From positions 1-36,954 of the forward strand of contig JAADED010000035.1 of the NCBI GenBank assembly GCA_013153605.1: DNA of 36,954 bases, in the 5' to 3' direction. The stretch is from Chlorobiota bacterium. GTDB taxonomy: Bacteria > Bacteroidota > Bacteroidia > Flavobacteriales > Flavobacteriaceae. Under the pieces are notes generated by a model. It was not told the origin of the DNA. It did not search any database and saw only the letters and a list, made by a program, of their open reading frames with translations. A program made the position numbers and the translations under genes. Positions 32,657 to 36,954 of the stretch are shown here, piece after piece. The stretch's first letter is position 1, and the number at the start of each line of letters is the position of its first letter.

Positions 32657-34681
32657 TTATCGGTTCAATTTTTCTTCCAACCGCCGCATGCGTTCCTTGA
32701 GGGCGCGGATTTCTTCCCGCTGGGCTTGGATGAGTTTTTGTTGTTCTTGCATGGCGGCCGTCAGGATGGGGATCAGTTCGGAGTAGTGCACCGTCCACAA
32801 TTCCCTTTGTTCGTTTTTCGGTTTGTGCACCGCTTCGGGCACTACTTTATAGAGGTCTTGGGCCAGAAATCCGTAACTGCGTTCGCCGTCTTCCGATATT
32901 TCGAAACCTCGAATTTCTCCCGTTTCCTTATCCTCCACAAAACGGGTATTGTGTTGGAAATATCCCACCGGACGGAGGAGACTCAATTTCTCCAGCGCAT
33001 TTTCCACCGGACGGATGTCCGATTTGATGCGGGCGTCGGAGTATTCCACCCATTCGCGAGCGGCGCCTTTGCCTATTTGCGCGTTGTCGTCATTGGCAAG
33101 CGTGAGGGCATAATCCACATTAGAGGTATTGATGGACACTTGCCCCCTTTGATTGGTAAAGAACCTGACCGTCCCTCCGTCGGCATTCATATAAAGGGTG
33201 GCGGCCGCATCATTGTTCATGGAAATGATTTCGTTGTTGTCGATTTCCAAATGTTGGCCGTCCAGCGATCCGATTACCAAATCGGCGGGATTGTCGAGGG
33301 AATTGGCTCCCCCGTCGATGCCTCCGGTAAGCTGGAGGAATCCTTGGGCCACCAGAACCCGTCCCGGTTCGTGGTTGAAATACACCACTTCGCCCCCGTC
33401 GATTTGAAGGTAGAGTGTCGAGGGAGTGCCGGCATCGTCCATGGCGATGATTTCGTTGTTGTCGATTTCCAAATGGAGGCTGTCGGTTTCGCCGATGATC
33501 AAGGAGGCGTAGGGCGCGGCGCTGTTGGTACCCGCATCGAAATCGCCCCGGATTTGCAAATATCCTTTATTGATGTCCACATATCCTGTGTCCAAGTCGA
33601 AGAAAAGCACTTTTCCTCCGTCGGCTTGGATGCCCAGGGTGCCGGCCGTTTCGGCATCGGAGAGGGCTTCGATTTCGTTGTCGTCCAATTCCAGGTGCAA
33701 ACCGTCGGCGGGACCGATGCGCAAGTCGCCGTATTTATCGGAGTTCAGGCCCGCATCATAATGGTGAACGATTTCGATGGAAGCGTCGCCGTAAATTTTC
33801 ATGGCCGTAAGCCCGTCGTCCCATACACCCGATTGGAGGGCGGTGATGAAGGAAATGGCCGTGTCGTCGGCATTGCGGTTGTCGGCCAGGATCAACACTT
33901 GCTCGGATTCCTGGGTGAGGTCGCTTCCGTTGTCGATAGCATCCATCAAGGCCAAATATCCGTGTTCGCCTCCCGATACCGCGGTGAGCCCGTCACCGGA
34001 AAGGATCACCAGGTTGCCCGTGGTGCGGTTGGTGTCGGCATAATATTGCACCATGGGATGACGGGCCGGCGATACGCCTCCCAAGAGGCGGCCTTTGGAG
34101 AGGTCGGCTTCGCCCGAGAATCCGAATTTGGATTGATTGAAATATACCGCTCCGCCGAAGGCGTTCACATACAAAGCGGCTGCCTCGCCGTCATTGACCA
34201 CTTGGATTTCGTTGGCATCCAAAAACATTTTGGTGCCCGTATCCGGGGCGGCGTTGTTTTCGAAAGCAATGCCTCCGTTTTCGGCGTCGGTGGTTCCGCC
34301 CACGTCGCCCAGTCCCGACACGGTGAATTTATGCAAGGGTTCGGAAGTGCCTATGCCTACATTTCCCGTAGGTAGGCTGTACATATCGTCGCCCGACACT
34401 TTCCAATCTCCGTCGTTTTTGCCGAAAGGCAACCATTGCGTGCCGTCGTAATAATAAAATTGATTGTCGTCGGTGACGAATACCGTCAATCCCGTCGAGG
34501 GAGAACCTCCGGCAATGGCATCCCGTTGGGCGGCCGTCATGCGGGGTATGAGCACGCCCCGTTCGGTGGATACCACGTCCAACATGGCGTCGTCGGCCGG
34601 CGCGTTGCCGGAATCGTTTACGGCCACTTGGCTCCAGCTCCATAGCGGCCAGAGAAGCAAAAGAAGGGGTAGTTTTTTCAT
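32657..34681 (-). CDS. Secreted tail-fibre-like protein with C-terminal peptidase S74 (intramolecular chaperone) domain
   Basis: A 674-residue exported protein with a signal peptide (MKKLPLLLLLWPLWSWSQ). The N-terminal part has a surface-protein pattern seen widely in Bacteroidota (LDVVSTERGVLIPRMTAAQR, FYYYDGTQWLPFG, GNVGIGTSEP). The middle has about four repeats of roughly 70 residues built on HLEIDNNEI followed by LYxxxDGGxVxFF. The end is an S74 / endosialidase-type chaperone domain: YSDARIKSDIRP supplies the Ser548-Lys553 pair used for self-cleavage in phage tail spikes, then RSYGFLAQDLYKVVPEAV, HYSELIPILTAAM and a trimerising coiled coil. No phage genes are nearby, so this is likely a cell-surface trimeric fibre. 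I chose the ATG at 34681 for its signal peptide. Confidence 0.82.
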   Translation of the reverse strand: MKKLPLLLLLWPLWSWSQVAVNDSGNAPADDAMLDVVSTERGVLIPRMTAAQRDAIAGGSPSTGLTVFVTDDNQFYYYDGTQWLPFGKNDGDWKVSGDDMYSLPTGNVGIGTSEPLHKFTVSGLGDVGGTTDAENGGIAFENNAAPDTGTKMFLDANEIQVVNDGEAAALYVNAFGGAVYFNQSKFGFSGEADLSKGRLLGGVSPARHPMVQYYADTNRTTGNLVILSGDGLTAVSGGEHGYLALMDAIDNGSDLTQESEQVLILADNRNADDTAISFITALQSGVWDDGLTAMKIYGDASIEIVHHYDAGLNSDKYGDLRIGPADGLHLELDDNEIEALSDAETAGTLGIQADGGKVLFFDLDTGYVDINKGYLQIRGDFDAGTNSAAPYASLIIGETDSLHLEIDNNEIIAMDDAGTPSTLYLQIDGGEVVYFNHEPGRVLVAQGFLQLTGGIDGGANSLDNPADLVIGSLDGQHLEIDNNEIISMNNDAAATLYMNADGGTVRFFTNQRGQVSINTSNVDYALTLANDDNAQIGKGAAREWVEYSDARIKSDIRPVENALEKLSLLRPVGYFQHNTRFVEDKETGEIRGFEISEDGERSYGFLAQDLYKVVPEAVHKPKNEQRELWTVHYSELIPILTAAMQEQQKLIQAQREEIRALKERMRRLEEKLNR

Positions 34682-34721
34682 AAATGGTAAAATTTTAAAT
34701 AAGGAACAACATTTTGATGGA

Positions 34722-34729
34722 CAAAGATA
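34722..34729 (-). promoter_or_regulatory. -7 box for the S74 protein gene
   Basis: On the minus strand TATCTTTG is a perfect TAnnTTTG, 40 nt before the ATG at 34681, supporting that start over a longer one. The rest of the 282-bp gap up to 34963 is AT-rich and shows no other clear signal. Confidence 0.55.
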
Positions 34730-34963
34730 TGGCAAAATTTCGGGGAAAAAATGCGGAGTTTTCAACAAAGATTGTTATAAACGGATGATTTTCAAAAAAA
34801 TCAAGTTTCTCCTTGATAAATTTTTTAAAACTTTTTATTTGGCAAACTATTTTAACATAAATTCGGAATCGAAAGGATTTTATTCCTTCCCGGAAATTTC
34901 TCCTTTGTCGGGGTAAAGAAGCGGGAATTATCGTAAATTGGATAACAAAAAAAATATTCGGAT

Positions 34964-36148
34964 ATGAAAGACGATCTCTTTCGCGGCCGGCGTACGGCCG
35001 AAGTCCATGCGGGCGATATCAAAGACCAATTCGGCAGTGTGGTTACGCCCATTTATCAAACTTCCACTTTCGAATTTCGCGATGCGGATCACGGTGCCCG
35101 CCTGTTTGCGGGAGAAGAAGACGGATTTATTTACACCCGAATCGGCAATCCCACCGTGACTTCGTTGGAGAAAAAATTGGCGGCTCTCGAAAACGGGTAC
35201 GATGCCATCGGATTCGCATCGGGCATGGGGGCGGTATCGGCCCTGTTCGCTTATTTCCTGGGGCAGGGAGACCATATCATCAGCACGGATGCGGTGTACG
35301 GCCCGTCGCGGGGAATTTTGGAAACTTATTTTAAAAAATTCGGAGTGCAAGCGGATTTTATCGATACATCCGATCCCTTTAAGGTGGAAGAATACATCCG
35401 TCCCAATACCAAATTAATTTACATAGAAACCCCCACCAACCCCACCATTAAGCTCACCGATATCGAACAAGTGGCTTCCATCGCCCATCCGTACGGAATA
35501 CCCGTGGCGGTGGACAATACCTTCTCTTCGCCCGTGTTGCAAAATCCGTTGGACCTGGGGGCGGATATCGTTTTGCATTCGCTTACCAAGTTTGTGAACG
35601 GCCATGCCGACGCGGTGGGCGGAGCCTTGATTACCAAAGACGATACGCATTACAAGGGCTTGCGCAAAACCATGGCTTATTTCGGCGCCAATATGGACCC
35701 GCATCAGGCGTATTTGGTTTATCGGGGAGCCAAAACCTTGAGCCTCCGCGTGCTCAAAGCCCAGGAAAATGCCGGAATCGTGGCCGAATTCCTGGAGCAA
35801 CATCCCAAAATCGGATGGGTGAAATATCCCGGCTTGAAATCGCATCCCCAATACGATCTGGCTCAAAAACAAATGAGAGGCCCGGGAGCCATGATGAGCT
35901 TCGGCGTCAAAGGGGGATTGGAAGCGGGTAAACGGCTGATGAACAATGTGAAGTTGGCCAAATTGGCGGTATCTTTGGGCGGTGTGGAAACCCTCATTCA
36001 ACATCCCGCCTCCATGACCCATGCGGGTATGAGCGAAGAAGCCCGACTGGCCGCCGGCATCACGCCCGATTTAGTGCGCTTTTCGGTAGGGATCGAAGAC
36101 GTGGAAGACATCATCGCCGATTTGGAGCAAGCGTTGGAGAAAATTTAA
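34964..36148 (+). CDS. Cys/Met-metabolism PLP-dependent enzyme (trans-sulfuration family)
   Basis: A 394-residue fold-type I PLP enzyme of the cystathionine gamma-synthase / gamma-lyase / methionine gamma-lyase group. Family motifs: EVHAGDIKDQFGSVVTPIYQ, YTRIGNPT, FASGMGA, VDNTFSSPVLQNP, and HSLTKFVNGHAD with the Schiff-base Lys209. Tyr112 in DAVYGPS is the conserved catalytic tyrosine, but the cysteine that methionine gamma-lyases carry two positions later is proline here, so gamma-lyase on methionine is less certain. Cystathionine gamma-lyase/synthase or a sulfhydrylase remain possible. It appears monocistronic. Confidence 0.87.
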   Translation: MKDDLFRGRRTAEVHAGDIKDQFGSVVTPIYQTSTFEFRDADHGARLFAGEEDGFIYTRIGNPTVTSLEKKLAALENGYDAIGFASGMGAVSALFAYFLGQGDHIISTDAVYGPSRGILETYFKKFGVQADFIDTSDPFKVEEYIRPNTKLIYIETPTNPTIKLTDIEQVASIAHPYGIPVAVDNTFSSPVLQNPLDLGADIVLHSLTKFVNGHADAVGGALITKDDTHYKGLRKTMAYFGANMDPHQAYLVYRGAKTLSLRVLKAQENAGIVAEFLEQHPKIGWVKYPGLKSHPQYDLAQKQMRGPGAMMSFGVKGGLEAGKRLMNNVKLAKLAVSLGGVETLIQHPASMTHAGMSEEARLAAGITPDLVRFSVGIEDVEDIIADLEQALEKI

Positions 36149-36182
36149 ATCCCCGGTGAAAATTTCCTAAAAGGGATTTTTT
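36147..36182 (+). terminator. Possible terminator after the PLP enzyme gene
   Basis: AAATCCC and GGGATTT pair over 7 bp with a loop of about 19 nt, followed by TTTT. The left arm overlaps the stop codon. The long loop makes this a moderate call. Confidence 0.4.
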
Positions 36183-36218
36183 GCCTCCGGCTTTTTTTCA
36201 ACGAATAATTTTTTAGTG

Positions 36219-36286
36219 GATTAGTGAGGTAATGATTTAGTGAAAGTTAATTTTTTAATTGATTAGTGAGGTAGTGATTTAGTGAA
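36219..36286. repeat. 26-bp direct repeat, two copies
   Basis: The first copy (36219-36244) and second copy (36261-36286) differ at one position. Each starts GATTAGTGAGGTA and ends GATTTAGTGAA, itself made of degenerate TTAGTGA heptamers. They are separated by 16 bp of AT-rich sequence. Confidence 0.8.
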
Positions 36287-36467
36287 TGAGTGTGATGGAA
36301 GGGTGATGCATTGCGGTTCGGTTATGATTGAATTTATACCGTAAAGATGAAAGGTCGCGATGCGAAATATGAAACCCTAAAGTAAAACCTGGGGATGAAA
36401 TGATCGAAATCTTTAAGGCGGTTTTATTTAAATGAAGATTTTAGCCCCGAGGACGGTACTCCACCAT

Positions 36468-36578
36468 CATTCTCAGTGAAGCGAGCGAGGAATCTCGGAA
36501 AGGACTTTTACTTTGACATTTACTTTGACCAGATAAAATCGATTGAGATTCTTCCTCCCTTCGGTCGTCAGAATGACA
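36468..36578. repeat. Composite inverted-repeat element, copy 1
   Basis: Left arm 36468-36496 ends GAGGAATCTC; right arm 36545-36578 begins GAGATTCTTCC and ends GAATGACA. The 48-bp spacer contains four hexamers (TTTTAC, TTTGAC, ATTTAC, TTTGAC) at 36506-36529. This copy is the most diverged. Confidence 0.7.
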
Positions 36579-36583
36579 ATTCC

Positions 36584-36697
36584 GTGTCATGCCGAGGGAA
36601 GCGAAGCGACGAGGAATCTCGGAAAGGAATTTTACTTTGAGGTTTACCTTTACTAAATAAAATGAATCGAGATTCCTCACATGCGTTCGGAATGACA
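36584..36697. repeat. Composite inverted-repeat element, copy 2
   Basis: Left arm 36584-36620 begins GTGTCATGCCGAGGGAAGCG and ends GAGGAATCTC; right arm 36669-36697 begins GAGATTCCTC and ends TTCGGAATGACA. Inner ends pair perfectly over 10 bp and outer ends over 10 of 11. The 48-bp spacer has the hexamers TTTTAC, TTTGAG, GTTTAC and CTTTAC (36630-36653). Confidence 0.8.
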
Positions 36698-36741
36698 AAT
36701 CCCTCTCATTCCCGGAAAAATGCATGGGCAAGGAATTGGCG

Positions 36742-36860
36742 GTGTCATGCCGAGGGAAGCGACGCAAGGAGCGACGAGGCATCTCAAAAGAACTTTAACC
36801 TTAACGTTTACGTTTACTGAATGAAATGATTGAGATTCCTCACATTCGTTCGGAATGACA
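36742..36860. repeat. Composite inverted-repeat element, copy 3
   Basis: Left arm 36742-36785 begins GTGTCATGCCGAGGGAAGCG and carries an extra ACGCAAGGAGCG insertion; right arm 36832-36860 begins GAGATTCCTC and ends TTCGGAATGACA. The 46-bp spacer has the hexamers TTTAAC, CTTAAC, GTTTAC and GTTTAC (36794-36817). Confidence 0.8.
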
Positions 36861-36886
36861 AACTACTATAATAAAAACGGTAGTAA

Positions 36887-36909
36887 GCTAATGGCGAAGG
36901 GCTAACGGC
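36887..36909 (+). repeat. GCTAAnGGC direct repeat
   Basis: GCTAATGGC (36887-36895) and GCTAACGGC (36901-36909) lie 5 bp apart, followed by TAAAAGC. Similar GCTAA/GGC strings are seen between genes in other Bacteroidota, from memory. Confidence 0.4.
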
Positions 36910-36925
36910 TAAAAGCTTTTTCTTT

Positions 36926-36954
36926 GAGATTCCTCACATGCGTTCGGAATGACA
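36926..36954. repeat. Right arm of a fourth composite element, at the window edge
   Basis: This 29-bp sequence is identical to the right arm of copy 2 (36669-36697), including CACATGCGTTCGG. No matching left arm precedes it within the usual distance, so it is either a solo arm or the start of another arrangement continuing past the window. Confidence 0.75.

Larger units (their letters stand above)
36149..36954. other. Gene-free, repeat-rich intergenic region
   Basis: No credible gene is present in these 806 bp. The region holds a possible terminator, a 26-bp direct repeat, three composite inverted-repeat elements, a solo arm and a GCTAAnGGC repeat. Between 36287 and 36467 I see only AT-rich sequence with no recognisable signal. 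Confidence 0.75.

Noticed and set aside
32726-34375. 549-residue plus-strand open frame opposite the S74 gene
   Set aside because: It is a shadow of the repetitive minus-strand gene, which has a signal peptide, an S74 domain, a promoter box and a terminator.
36441-36782. 113-residue minus-strand open frame
   Set aside because: It lies across the inverted-repeat elements and its residues are translations of those repeats (for example SDDRREEES and IPRRFASLGMT). Such frames are known annotation artefacts.
36468-36954. Possible CRISPR array
   Set aside because: The arms alternate in orientation and the spacers are homologous to each other, unlike unique CRISPR spacers. No cas genes are present.

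Overview
The window looks like chromosomal DNA of a Bacteroidota member, most likely from the Flavobacteriia or a nearby class. Three observations point that way. Starts lack Shine-Dalgarno sequences and are instead preceded by TAnnTTTG boxes, the Bacteroidetes -7 element. Several families are typical of the phylum: DUF4296 lipoprotein, BT_3928-type DoxX protein, a CzcA-TolC fusion, MutS2 without an Smr domain, and a secreted tail-fibre/S74 protein. The order rpsU-xer-hpf is also a Bacteroidota arrangement. I found no rRNA, tRNA, CRISPR array, insertion sequence or prophage.

Layout. 1-845 (minus): the 5' end of a probable type III DNA methyltransferase and a small SAM methyltransferase. 941-3984 (plus): a CapA-like phosphoesterase, mtaB and an alpha/beta hydrolase. 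3954-7049 (minus): rpsU, a Xer recombinase, hpf, an OmpH/Skp-like lipoprotein and an SDR enzyme. 7214-13369 (plus): a heavy-metal efflux locus with a small secreted protein, a CzcA transporter fused to its TolC-type outer membrane component, and a CzcB adaptor. 13366-15590 (minus): murB and an aminotransferase. 15730-20684 (plus): an AsmA-family protein and mutS2. 20678-23142 (minus): a ZIP metal transporter and a TPR protein. 23218-23850 (plus): a 47-residue protein and a DUF2147 protein. 23851-25691 (minus): an MBL-fold hydrolase and queA. 25907-30274 (plus): a GCS2-like/CBS protein, tyrS, a dolichol-phosphate-mannose-synthase-like glycosyltransferase and a DUF4296 lipoprotein. 30271-32531 (minus): thiI and a DoxX/thioredoxin-like membrane protein. 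32657-34681 (minus): the secreted S74 protein. 34964-36148 (plus): a Cys/Met-metabolism PLP enzyme. 36149-36954: a gene-free, repeat-rich intergenic region.

Functional themes. Metal homeostasis is represented by Czc-type efflux and a ZIP importer. Translation and tRNA biology are represented by MtaB (ms2t6A), QueA (queuosine), ThiI (s4U), TyrRS, bS21 and HPF. Envelope functions include MurB, AsmA, OmpH, lipoproteins and the S74 surface protein. Genes are tightly packed: co-directional neighbours often overlap by 1-4 nt (ATGA, TGATG, TAATG, TAGTG), and all five convergent junctions overlap or abut. No clear undescribed multi-gene system is visible. The most unusual material is non-coding: composite inverted-repeat elements at the right end whose spacers carry hexanucleotide arrays, and related hexamer arrays upstream of the metal-efflux gene.
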